From positions 124,001 through 188,000 of the forward strand of contig CAVYNA010000003.1 of assembly GCA_963769765.1 (NCBI GenBank): a stretch of DNA of 64,000 bases. The letters run 5' to 3'. Made by a program: the position numbers and the translations under genes. Below, piece by piece: positions 42,964 through 50,237 of this stretch. The stretch is from Bog-756 sp963769765 (lineage in GTDB: Bacteria > Actinomycetota > Acidimicrobiia > Acidimicrobiales > RAAP-2). Under the pieces are notes generated by a model. The model searched no databases and was not told the origin of the DNA. It saw only the letters and a list, made by a program, of their open reading frames with translations. Position 1 is the first letter of the stretch; each line of letters starts with the position of its first letter.

Positions 42964-43223
42964 CAGAGCCGTGTAGGTTCGCCCCTTCACGGGCCTGTGC
43001 GCCCAGGCCGATGACCGAGGTACCGGCCGTGAACGAATCGTCACCCGGTTCGCGTCGACGACTTGGAACGCCCGCTCGGCTCATCCGACATGGCGCTGGC
43101 CAGGATCGACCACGCGACATTCCTCTGGACCACGATCGGTCATCCAAGCGGTTGACCTGCGTGTTCACAGGAATTTCACCTGTGCGGCCACCGTTCCCGA
43201 TCGACATTGCGCTTGCGCCCGAT

Positions 43224-43252
43224 TTCACAAGCGCCCGCGCGCCCGCTACAGT
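43224..43252 (+). promoter_or_regulatory. Promoter of the Rpf-like gene
   Basis: TTCACA (43224-43229) and TACAGT (43247-43252) are separated by 17 nt and match a sigma-70-type promoter with three mismatches. Start near 43259 would give a leader of about 300 nt before the GTG at 43558. In the preceding 260 nt (42964-43223), the only thing seen is an inverted repeat, CACAGG-N7-CCTGTG, at 43166-43184, which may be an operator. Confidence 0.45.
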
Positions 43253-43258
43253 TCCCCG

Positions 43259-43557
43259 CCAGAAAAGAGCGGTACCCGTTGGACCGTGTCAAGGGAGATG
43301 AGGGGAATGCCTCCCGATCGTTCGTACCCTTGACGACGCGCGCGCCAACTGACCAGGAGACGACACGTAACCAGCACCACCGAATGGACGTAAGCACCCG
43401 CTAGCACACCCAGCTCTTGTAGCAAGGCCGTACCACCCTTCCCGGTGCTCGGCTGGGGCGTTGAATGCACCGATGTGGGGTCCACCCAACCAGAAGAGAG
43501 TCGACGCGCATCCGCTGAGCAGCGGTACGTCGACCGACCGAGGAAAGGTCACCCACC
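43259..43557 (+). promoter_or_regulatory. Long structured 5' leader of the Rpf-like gene
   Basis: This 300-nt stretch has no good coding region. Its end carries a nested hairpin: GTCGACG (43500-43506) pairs perfectly with CGTCGAC (43528-43534) and encloses CCGCT-GAGC-AGCGG (43511-43524). Seven nt later is the AGGAAAGG ribosome binding site (43541-43548), 9 nt before GTG 43558. Long leaders with cyclic-di-AMP riboswitches precede rpf genes in other actinomycetes. I can find GGGGCGTTGAAT (43455-43466), which slightly resembles the GGGGTGAAT element, but not the highly conserved GACAGCTAACC element, so I do not call that class. Confidence 0.45.
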
Positions 43558-44796
43558 GTGTTTTCTTCATTCCTGTCTCGTCATACCCGTTCGCGCGCTC
43601 TTTCGGAAATTCCCGAGCGGATCCGCCGCCGGCGCGCCCGTCACCGTCGAAAGGTCGTCGCCCTGTTGGCGACGATCGTCACGACTCTCACCGTCGGCTT
43701 CGTCACGAGCATCACCTCCGCGTCGGCGGCCCTGCCGACCGGCGCAGGCATGGTCCTCGGAGCCCCGATCGTCGACGTCGCGTCCATGCCCAATGGCCAG
43801 GGTTACTGGGAAGGTGCCTCCGACGGCGGCGTCTTCGCCTTCGGTGGCGCCGGCTACTACGGGTCGACCGGCAGCCTCCATCTCAACAAGCCGGTCGTCT
43901 CCATGACGGCAACCCCCGATGGGCGCGGGTACTGGGAAGTCGCGTCCGATGGTGGCGTCTTCGCCTTCGGCGATGCCGGCTACTACGGCTCCGCGGGTTC
44001 ACTCCCCCTGAGCCAGCCGGTCGTCGGGATCCAGTCGACACCGGACGGACGTGGGTACTGGATCGTCAGCTCCGACGGCGGCGTCTTTGCCTTCGGCGAT
44101 GCCGGCTATTTCGGAGCGGCGACCGGCATGTCGCCGACCAGCCCGATCGTCGGACTCGCGTCGACGTCGGACGGTCTGGGCTACTGGATGGCCGCGGCCA
44201 ACGGATCGGTCTTCGCTTTCGGCTCCGCGACCTTCAGCGGTGATGCTCCCGCCGGTTCGCCCGTCGTCGGCATCAGCGCCCGGGGCAACGGTTACCGGCT
44301 CGTCGCGTCCGACGGCGCCGTCTACGCACTTGGCGGCGCAGCGTACGACGGGTCGACCGGTGGCGATTCACTCAATCGGCCGATGATCGGGATGTCCGCG
44401 ACGCGAGACGGGTACATCACCGTCGCCTCGGACGGCGGCATCTTCTCCTTCGGGGCGGCCGGGTTCTTCGGCTCGCTGAGCGGCAGCACGGTCTACAGCC
44501 CACCGGCGCCTCCCGCCGCCGCCGTCGACGGGATCACTCCCTACCAGCGCGCCGCGTGGGACAAGGTCAACGTCTGCGAGGAGGGCGGCGTCTGGAACGT
44601 CGACGGATCCGTCTTCAGCGGTGGGCTCGGCTTTACCCACGCCAACTGGAACCGGTTCAACACCTTCGGGTTCCCGAGCGACGCCGCCTTTGCGACGCCG
44701 GACCAGCAGATCCGTGTCGCGGTCGCCTTCGCCACGGCTTACTGGGGCAATCCGAACGCCGCTCCGGACCAGAACGGGTGCACCGGCGGCTACTGA
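43558..44796 (+). CDS. Secreted repeat protein with C-terminal Rpf-like transglycosylase domain
   Basis: A 412-residue exported protein. A twin-Arg-rich head and hydrophobic segment (residues 33-58, ending SASAA) form the signal peptide. Residues 62-308 contain six repeats of about 40 residues, each with a GYW-x-ASDGGVFAFG core (GYW/GYR/GYI at 83, 125, 167, 209, 246 and 286), probably a beta-propeller. Residues 328-412 are an Rpf-like lysozyme-fold domain: AAWDKVNVCEEGGVWNVDGS with catalytic Glu341, GGLGFTHANWNRF, and a likely disulfide Cys340-Cys408. It would cleave peptidoglycan outside the cell, perhaps steered by the propeller. The GTG start follows AGGAAAGG by 9 nt. Confidence 0.85.
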   Translation: MFSSFLSRHTRSRALSEIPERIRRRRARHRRKVVALLATIVTTLTVGFVTSITSASAALPTGAGMVLGAPIVDVASMPNGQGYWEGASDGGVFAFGGAGYYGSTGSLHLNKPVVSMTATPDGRGYWEVASDGGVFAFGDAGYYGSAGSLPLSQPVVGIQSTPDGRGYWIVSSDGGVFAFGDAGYFGAATGMSPTSPIVGLASTSDGLGYWMAAANGSVFAFGSATFSGDAPAGSPVVGISARGNGYRLVASDGAVYALGGAAYDGSTGGDSLNRPMIGMSATRDGYITVASDGGIFSFGAAGFFGSLSGSTVYSPPAPPAAAVDGITPYQRAAWDKVNVCEEGGVWNVDGSVFSGGLGFTHANWNRFNTFGFPSDAAFATPDQQIRVAVAFATAYWGNPNAAPDQNGCTGGY

Positions 44797-44817
44797 GCCT
44801 CGGGCGAGGACGGCAAC

Positions 44818-44851
44818 GACCCCCGGCGCGCAGTACCTGCCGTCGGGGGTC
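44818..44851. terminator. Strong hairpin between convergent genes
   Basis: GACCCCCG (44818-44825) pairs perfectly with CGGGGGTC (44844-44851) in the 64-nt gap between the Rpf-like gene and the convergent SDR gene. There is no U tract. It is the clearest terminator-like hairpin of the window. Confidence 0.6.
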
Positions 44852-44860
44852 GGCCGATCC

Positions 44861-45589
44861 TCAGAGCGCGAGTGTGTCGCCCCCGTCGACGACGAGGGCC
44901 GCACCGTTGACGAAACGAGCCTGCTGCGAGCAGAGGAACGCCACGATCTGCCCGAAGTCGCCAGGATCACCCATCGTTCGACCTTCGCCGCCGAGCTCGC
45001 GCATCCGATCGGTCGCGTGCGGTCCGGGACAGATGAGATTGAGCGTGACGCCGGAGTCTTCGGCAGCGAGGTCTCGGGCCGCCGTCTTCGCCCATGCCCA
45101 CAGACCGGCGCGCGCCGTGTTGGACAACGCCAGCGCCGGCACGGGCTGGACGACCGAGTACGAGGTGATGCAGCAGATCCGGCCCCACCCGGACCGCCGC
45201 ATCCCCGGGAGAGCCTCGCGGGTCAGCCTGACGGCGGAAAGGAGGTTGGCATTGAGGGCCGCCTCGAGGGCACGGTCGTCGAGGTCGAGGGACCGCCCGG
45301 GCGGTGGACCTCCCGCATTGGCGACGACGATGTCCGCGCTGCCGAACCTGTCGATCGTGGCTGCAACCAGTCGCGCCGGTGCCGCCGGGTCGGTGATGTC
45401 GTCCACCGCGGTCTCCACGGTCCCCCCGAGCTCGAGGAGCTCCGACCTCGCCTCCGCGAGGGTCGCCGCATCCCGAGCGGTGAGCAGGACCGAGACGCCC
45501 TCGGCGGCGAGCGCCCGTCCCGTCGCCCGGCCGAGCCCGCGGGAACCCGCCACCACCAGTGCCGCCTTGCCTTCGATCCCGAGATCCAT
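44861..45589 (-). CDS. Short-chain dehydrogenase/reductase, atypical active site
   Basis: A 242-residue SDR with VAGSRGLGRATGRAL (NAD(P) loop), VVANAGGPPPG, and a C-terminal DGGDTLAL. The usual YxxxK pair is missing: after CCITSYSV comes PALALSNTARAGLWAWAKTAA, with LALSN where Tyr-x3-Lys is expected. This variant belongs to a recognised SDR group whose chemistry is not settled. The ATG at 45589 has GGAGG 6 nt upstream. The upstream M24 peptidase gene ends 17 nt away on the same strand, so the two are probably co-transcribed. The substrate is unknown. Confidence 0.82.
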   Translation of the reverse strand: MDLGIEGKAALVVAGSRGLGRATGRALAAEGVSVLLTARDAATLAEARSELLELGGTVETAVDDITDPAAPARLVAATIDRFGSADIVVANAGGPPPGRSLDLDDRALEAALNANLLSAVRLTREALPGMRRSGWGRICCITSYSVVQPVPALALSNTARAGLWAWAKTAARDLAAEDSGVTLNLICPGPHATDRMRELGGEGRTMGDPGDFGQIVAFLCSQQARFVNGAALVVDGGDTLAL

Positions 45590-45606
45590 CCGGAGGCTCC
45601 TCCCGG

Positions 45607-46764
45607 CTACGGTTCGATGACGACGAGGTCGTGGTTCGCATGGTTGATCGGCTCCGGCCTCCCGTCAGTCCCCACGACCACGATGTCCTCGAGACGCATC
45701 CCGAACCGGTCCGGCCAGTAGATCCCCGGCTCGACCGAGAAGGCATGGCCGGGACACAGCGGTTCGCCGTTGCCGGCCACGAGGTATGGATCCTCATGCT
45801 CCTCGATGCCGATGCCGTGCCCGGTGCGGTGGACGAAGAGCTCGCCGAACCCGGCGTCGTGGATGATCTCCCTCGCCACCCTGTCGACGTCTTCGGCCGG
45901 GATGCCCGATCCGGCCGCAGCCACCGCCGCCTGCTGCGCGGCGGCGAGGGCACGGTAGGCCTCCGCGACCTCGGCGGACGGGGCGCCCGTGACCACGGTC
46001 CGGGTGATGTCGGAGCAGTAGCCGACGTCACCGTCCAGCGAGTAGCTTCCGCCGAAGTCGCAGACGACCGTCTCGCCCGTCCCGATCACCCGTGGTCCTG
46101 AGTCGTGGTGCGGGCTCGCGGCGTTCGGCCCGCTCGCGACGATCGCGAAGTTCACCTGCTGGTGCCCCTCGTCGACGAGCCGGGCGCCGATGTCGGCGGA
46201 GACCTTCGATTCGGTCTGCCCGACGAGTGCGATCTCCCCCCGCTGGAGCGCGCCAGCCACCCGGTCGGCGGCTGCTGCCGCGGCACGGAGCGCATCCACC
46301 TCGACCCTGTCCTTCACTGCGCGGATCGGCGAGGTCACGGTCGACGCGCGTGTCCACGTCGCTCCGGCGATCCGCTCCTGGAGATCGAGGACCGTCGTGG
46401 CCCACGCACGGTCGGAGACGGCGAGCACCGGATGCGTGGAGGTCTGCGCGGAACGTTGCATGAGGGACGCGACGAGCGCGATCGGATCCTCGCTGTCGTT
46501 CCAGCTCGCCACCTCGAAGAGGTCGCCGGCATCGGGCACCCGGGGCGCTTCGAGTGCCGGGACGACCAGCACGGGATCGCCGGTGCGCCTGAGCACCAGC
46601 ATCGTCAGGCGCTCGAGCGGCATGGCGCGGTAGCCGGTGAGCCACGGTAGGTCGGCTCCGTGCGAGAGCAGGAGCGCATCGACCCCGGTCTCGCCCATGC
46701 GGTCACGGACACGACCGATCCGCTCCCACCGCCTGGCCCGGAGGGCGTCGCCGAGGACGCTCAC
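45607..46764 (-). CDS. Xaa-Pro aminopeptidase / M24 family peptidase
   Basis: A 385-residue pita-bread-fold metallopeptidase. The N-terminal creatinase-like domain covers residues 1-140. The catalytic domain has all five metal ligands in context: CDFGGSY and YCSDITRTV (two Asp), HRTGHGIGIEEHE (His), SVEPGIYWP (Glu) and MRLEDIVVV (Glu). It removes an N-terminal residue before proline or cleaves related imide bonds. It is cytoplasmic, with no signal peptide. It lies between a lipoate gene and an SDR gene; 18 nt separate it from the LipB-LipA gene, so it could be transcribed with the lipoate genes. Confidence 0.9.
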   Translation of the reverse strand: MSVLGDALRARRWERIGRVRDRMGETGVDALLLSHGADLPWLTGYRAMPLERLTMLVLRRTGDPVLVVPALEAPRVPDAGDLFEVASWNDSEDPIALVASLMQRSAQTSTHPVLAVSDRAWATTVLDLQERIAGATWTRASTVTSPIRAVKDRVEVDALRAAAAAADRVAGALQRGEIALVGQTESKVSADIGARLVDEGHQQVNFAIVASGPNAASPHHDSGPRVIGTGETVVCDFGGSYSLDGDVGYCSDITRTVVTGAPSAEVAEAYRALAAAQQAAVAAAGSGIPAEDVDRVAREIIHDAGFGELFVHRTGHGIGIEEHEDPYLVAGNGEPLCPGHAFSVEPGIYWPDRFGMRLEDIVVVGTDGRPEPINHANHDLVVIEP

Positions 46765-46782
46765 CGACCGCTCACCGATCGC

Positions 46783-48510
46783 TCACGACGCCTGCACCAC
46801 GGACGAGGAGACGGCCTCTCTCGCGTGGTAGCTCGAGCGCGTCAGCGGGGAGGACTGCACGTGCGTGAACCCCATCGCCATCCCGACGCGTCGGAGCTCG
46901 TCGAACTCCTCGGGAGTCCACCAGCGGGCAACCGGCAGCTGGCCGGCCCCTGGCCGCAGATACTGTCCGATCGTCACGATCTCGACCCCCACGCCGCGGA
47001 GGTCGGCCAACGTGGCGTGGACTTCGTCAAGGTGCTCGCCCATGCCGAGGATGATGCCGGACTTGGTCAGCAGTCCAGCGTCGCACGCCTGCGCGAGGAC
47101 CGAGAGGCTCCGCGCGTAGCCGGCCGACGGGCGCACCGCGCGTTGCAGCCGCGGCACCGTCTCGATGTTGTGGTTGAACACATCGGGTCGAGCGGAGAAG
47201 AGCACTTCGAGCGCCTCCGCATCGCCCTTGCAGTCCGAGACCAGCACTTCGACTGCGGTCGCAGTCGTCCGCCGACGCACTGCCTCGATGGTGGTGGCGA
47301 ACGCTCCGGCACCACCGTCGGTCAGGTCGTCGCGGGCCACGCAGGTGATCACCGCGTGGGCGAGTCCCATCCGTGCGACCGCCTCCGCGACCCGCTCGGG
47401 TTCATCCGGATCGAGCGGCAGTGGCCGCCCGGTCTCGACCTTGCAGAACCCGCAGGCGCGGGTGCACTGCGCACCGTTGATCATGAATGTCGCCGTCCCG
47501 CCGGACCAGCATTCGTAGATGTTCGGACAGCCTGCCTCCTCGCAGACGGTCGTCAGCTGCAGGTCGTGCAGGTCGCGCCGGAGGTCGAGGTAGCTCGAGC
47601 CCATCGAGGCCTTGACCCTGAGCCAAGCCGGCTTGCGCGCGCTGACGGGGAGCCCGGTCGACGGGTCGACACCGGACCGGAGGAGCCGACGGTCGAGGGC
47701 CCGAAGGGTCACGACTCGCCGCCCACCCCCATCGTCGGCGGCGGGTTGCGGGTCGTTCCCTACAGGTCGCTCCGGGCCGCTGCCGGGCCCGACCGGTGGC
47801 CGCCCCTGGTCTGCCGTGATCGGCGCCCCTTGGCGGGGGCCGTCGGTGACCCGCTGCACCTCGTCGATCGGACCCCATTGCTCGCTCGCGGCCACGACCA
47901 CCGCGTCGACGACCTCTGACATCGAGACCCGGAGACCTTCTGCGGCGAGCGAGGTCACCGGCTTGTCCTCGATGCCGCACGGCACGATTGCTCCGAACAT
48001 CGAGAGGTCGACGTCGACATTGAGCGCGAACCCGTGGGTCGTCCGTCCCCGGGCGGTGCGGACCCCGATGGCGCAGATCTTGCGCGGACCGGAGCCGGTG
48101 GCGACGTCCGGTTCGTCGAGTCCGACCCAGACCCCCGGATAGCCCGCGAGCCGTCCGACCTGCTCAGCGGGCACCCCGAGCCCGACCAGCGTGTCGATCA
48201 CCAGCTGCTCGACACGTCGGACGTGCTCCGGTCCTCGGTGCGGACCGGCCCCGACCGACACGATCGGGTAGCCGACCAGTTGACCCGGACCGTGATAGGT
48301 CACGTCGCCCCCGCGATCGACCCTGAGCAGCTCCGCACCGAGTGCCACGGGGTCAACGAGCACGTGCCCCTCGTCCACGTTGGTGCCGAGCGTGAAGACA
48401 TGGCCGTGCTCGAGGAGCAGCAGATAGTCGTCCGACGAACGCCTGGCGAGCGCACGCTGGAGCGCCCAGGCCTCGCGGTAGGGCACGCGGCCCAGCCAGC
48501 GGATCCTCAT
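46783..48510 (-). CDS. lipB-lipA: LipB-LipA fusion: octanoyltransferase and lipoyl synthase in one frame
   Basis: A single uninterrupted 575-codon frame. Residues 1-215 are a complete LipB: VDRGGDVTYHGPGQLVGYPI, Lys144 in RKICAIG, and catalytic Cys178 in VPCGIEDKPVTSL. Residues 286-575 are a complete LipA: ARKPAWLRVK, auxiliary cluster Cys323/328/334 (CEEAGCPNIYEC), radical-SAM Cys349/353/356 (CTRACGFC) and the end LTRSSYHA. A 70-residue Pro/Gly-rich linker joins them. No stop separates the two. An internal GTG (47710-47712), aligned with the normal LipA start (before TLRALDRRLLR), could also give free LipA of 309 residues. Together they convert octanoyl-ACP to protein-bound lipoate on the E2 encoded 50 nt upstream. 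Confidence 0.9.
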   Translation of the reverse strand: MRIRWLGRVPYREAWALQRALARRSSDDYLLLLEHGHVFTLGTNVDEGHVLVDPVALGAELLRVDRGGDVTYHGPGQLVGYPIVSVGAGPHRGPEHVRRVEQLVIDTLVGLGVPAEQVGRLAGYPGVWVGLDEPDVATGSGPRKICAIGVRTARGRTTHGFALNVDVDLSMFGAIVPCGIEDKPVTSLAAEGLRVSMSEVVDAVVVAASEQWGPIDEVQRVTDGPRQGAPITADQGRPPVGPGSGPERPVGNDPQPAADDGGGRRVVTLRALDRRLLRSGVDPSTGLPVSARKPAWLRVKASMGSSYLDLRRDLHDLQLTTVCEEAGCPNIYECWSGGTATFMINGAQCTRACGFCKVETGRPLPLDPDEPERVAEAVARMGLAHAVITCVARDDLTDGGAGAFATTIEAVRRRTTATAVEVLVSDCKGDAEALEVLFSARPDVFNHNIETVPRLQRAVRPSAGYARSLSVLAQACDAGLLTKSGIILGMGEHLDEVHATLADLRGVGVEIVTIGQYLRPGAGQLPVARWWTPEEFDELRRVGMAMGFTHVQSSPLTRSSYHAREAVSSSVVQAS

Positions 48511-48560
48511 CGGGTTCGGAGACGTGAGGTCGGGTCGGGCAACGGTCGGGGCGACGGGGC

Positions 48561-50237
48561 TCAGAGCTCGACGGACCAGTCTCGGTCGGACAGGATTTCG
48601 GAAAGCCGGGCGAGGAACCGCGCCACATATGCGCCGTCGACTGCCCGATGGTCGAAGTTCATCGCCACGAGCCCGACCGAGTGGATGCCGATCGACTCGG
48701 TTCCGTCCGGCGAGGTCACCACCACCGGTCGCCTGGACACCCCGTCGGTCGAGAGGATCGCAACCTGCGGCTGGTTGATGATCGCCCCGGTGATGAGCGT
48801 TCCGAAGGGTCCCGCATTGGTGATGGAGAACGTACCGCCGCTGATGTCGTCGAGGCTCAGCCGCTTCGTCCGGGCACGGTCGGCGACGTCACGGATGCGG
48901 CGGGCCATGCCCTTCAAGTTGAGCTCTTCGGAGCCGTGGACGACGGGGACGATGAGGCCCTGGTTGTCGAGGTCGACCGCGATTCCGAGGTTGACCTGAC
49001 GGTGCACGATCAGCGCATCTTCACCGACCGACGCGTTGAGGTGCGGATAGTCGACGAGGGCCTCGACGGTCGCCCGCCCGACGAACGGCAGATACGTGAG
49101 GGGAAATCCCTCTTCCTCACGGAACCGCTCGCCGTAGGCCCGCCGCACTCGTTCGACCGACTCGTAGTCGATCTCCTTGACCATCAGCGTGTGCGCGGAG
49201 GTCGCCTTCGAGCGGATCATGTGCTCCGCGGTGCGGCGCCGGATGTTGGTGAAGGGCAGTACCTCGTCGGCTGCGGCCGACGCCTCACCGGTGCGACGGT
49301 CGACCGCCCGCTGGGTCTCGGCGGCTCCCTCGCGGGTCGGTGGCGGGACGTCGGTGGCGGGGCGACCGGAGATGCTCGGAACGGGTGACGGCTCCGTCGA
49401 AGGTGCGGACCCGCCCGGGGCGCCCGCCGCGATGAGGGCCTCGACGTCAGCTCTCGTGATCCGACCCCCGAGCCCGGTCCCGGCGATCGCCGAGGCGTCG
49501 AGGTCGTACCGGTCGAGGAGCTTGCGAACGACGGGTGAGAGCACGATCCCGTTGCCGGATCGAACCGGCCCACCGCCGCCAGGCCCACCGGTCGCCGCGG
49601 AAACGGCGGACGCGGCGGACGTGGCGGGGAACGTCGGGGTCGTCGGGGACGTCCGGGTGGTCGCCGGTTTGTCGGCGTCGGACGGCGGACCAACAGGAGG
49701 CGAGGTCGGGGTCTGCGAGGTGGTGGCCGTCACGGTCGGAGCCACGGGGGGCTCGCCCGGTCGACGCGGCGCGCCGGTCTCGGGAGCGAGTGCGGGTTCG
49801 TCGGGGAGCGCGGTCGTGATCGCGGTCACGGCCGGGGGTCGTTGCACCGCCGGCGCCGGCGCCTCGTCCAGAGGTTCGGCCGTTGGAGTCGGCGGAGCCA
49901 TGGGAGCCGGCGCCGATGCGTCCGGCGCAACGGCTGGCGTTGCGTCGGACGCCGCGGACGCTGCGGACGCCGCGGACGCCGGAGCCGCTGGAGCCGGAGC
50001 CCCGTCGTCGCCGATGACTGCGAGGGTGGCCCCCACGTCAACCGTGTCCCCCTCCTCGACCAAGATCGCCGTGATGACCCCGCCGGCAGGAGACGGGACC
50101 TCGGAGTCGACCTTGTCCGTGGAGACCTCGAAGAGGGGCTCGTCGCGGGCGACCGAGTCGCCCACCGCCTTGTACCACTTGGTGATGGTGCCCTCGGTGA
50201 CGGTCTCGCCGAGCTGGGGCATCGTGACGTCAGGCAA
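48561..50237 (-). CDS. Dihydrolipoamide acyltransferase (E2) of a 2-oxoacid dehydrogenase complex
   Basis: A 558-residue E2. It has one lipoyl domain (1-78) with lipoyl-Lys42 in STDKVDSEVPSP. A 140-residue Ala/Pro/Thr linker has SAASAAS-type repeats. A peripheral subunit-binding domain (about 227-262) has SPVVRKLLDRYDLDAS and GGRITRADVEAL, and the catalytic domain (330-558) has NFDHRAVDGAYVARFL, His and Asp of the transacylase. It carries acyl groups between E1 and E3. With AceE and LpdA in the same window, pyruvate is the likely substrate, and actinobacterial E2s may also serve 2-oxoglutarate. The stop of the E3 gene overlaps its start by 8 nt. Confidence 0.92.
   Translation of the reverse strand: MPDVTMPQLGETVTEGTITKWYKAVGDSVARDEPLFEVSTDKVDSEVPSPAGGVITAILVEEGDTVDVGATLAVIGDDGAPAPAAPASAASAASAASDATPAVAPDASAPAPMAPPTPTAEPLDEAPAPAVQRPPAVTAITTALPDEPALAPETGAPRRPGEPPVAPTVTATTSQTPTSPPVGPPSDADKPATTRTSPTTPTFPATSAASAVSAATGGPGGGGPVRSGNGIVLSPVVRKLLDRYDLDASAIAGTGLGGRITRADVEALIAAGAPGGSAPSTEPSPVPSISGRPATDVPPPTREGAAETQRAVDRRTGEASAAADEVLPFTNIRRRTAEHMIRSKATSAHTLMVKEIDYESVERVRRAYGERFREEEGFPLTYLPFVGRATVEALVDYPHLNASVGEDALIVHRQVNLGIAVDLDNQGLIVPVVHGSEELNLKGMARRIRDVADRARTKRLSLDDISGGTFSITNAGPFGTLITGAIINQPQVAILSTDGVSRRPVVVTSPDGTESIGIHSVGLVAMNFDHRAVDGAYVARFLARLSEILSDRDWSVEL

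Noticed and set aside
43166..43184. CACAGG-N7-CCTGTG inverted repeat as a defined operator
   Set aside because: The arms are only 6 bp, no nearby regulator explains them, and this length occurs by chance. It is mentioned only in the promoter entry.
43259..43557. Cyclic-di-AMP (ydaO-type) riboswitch before the Rpf-like gene
   Set aside because: Position and gene type fit, but I could align only one short element and not the conserved GACAGCTAACC region, so it is described only as a structured leader.
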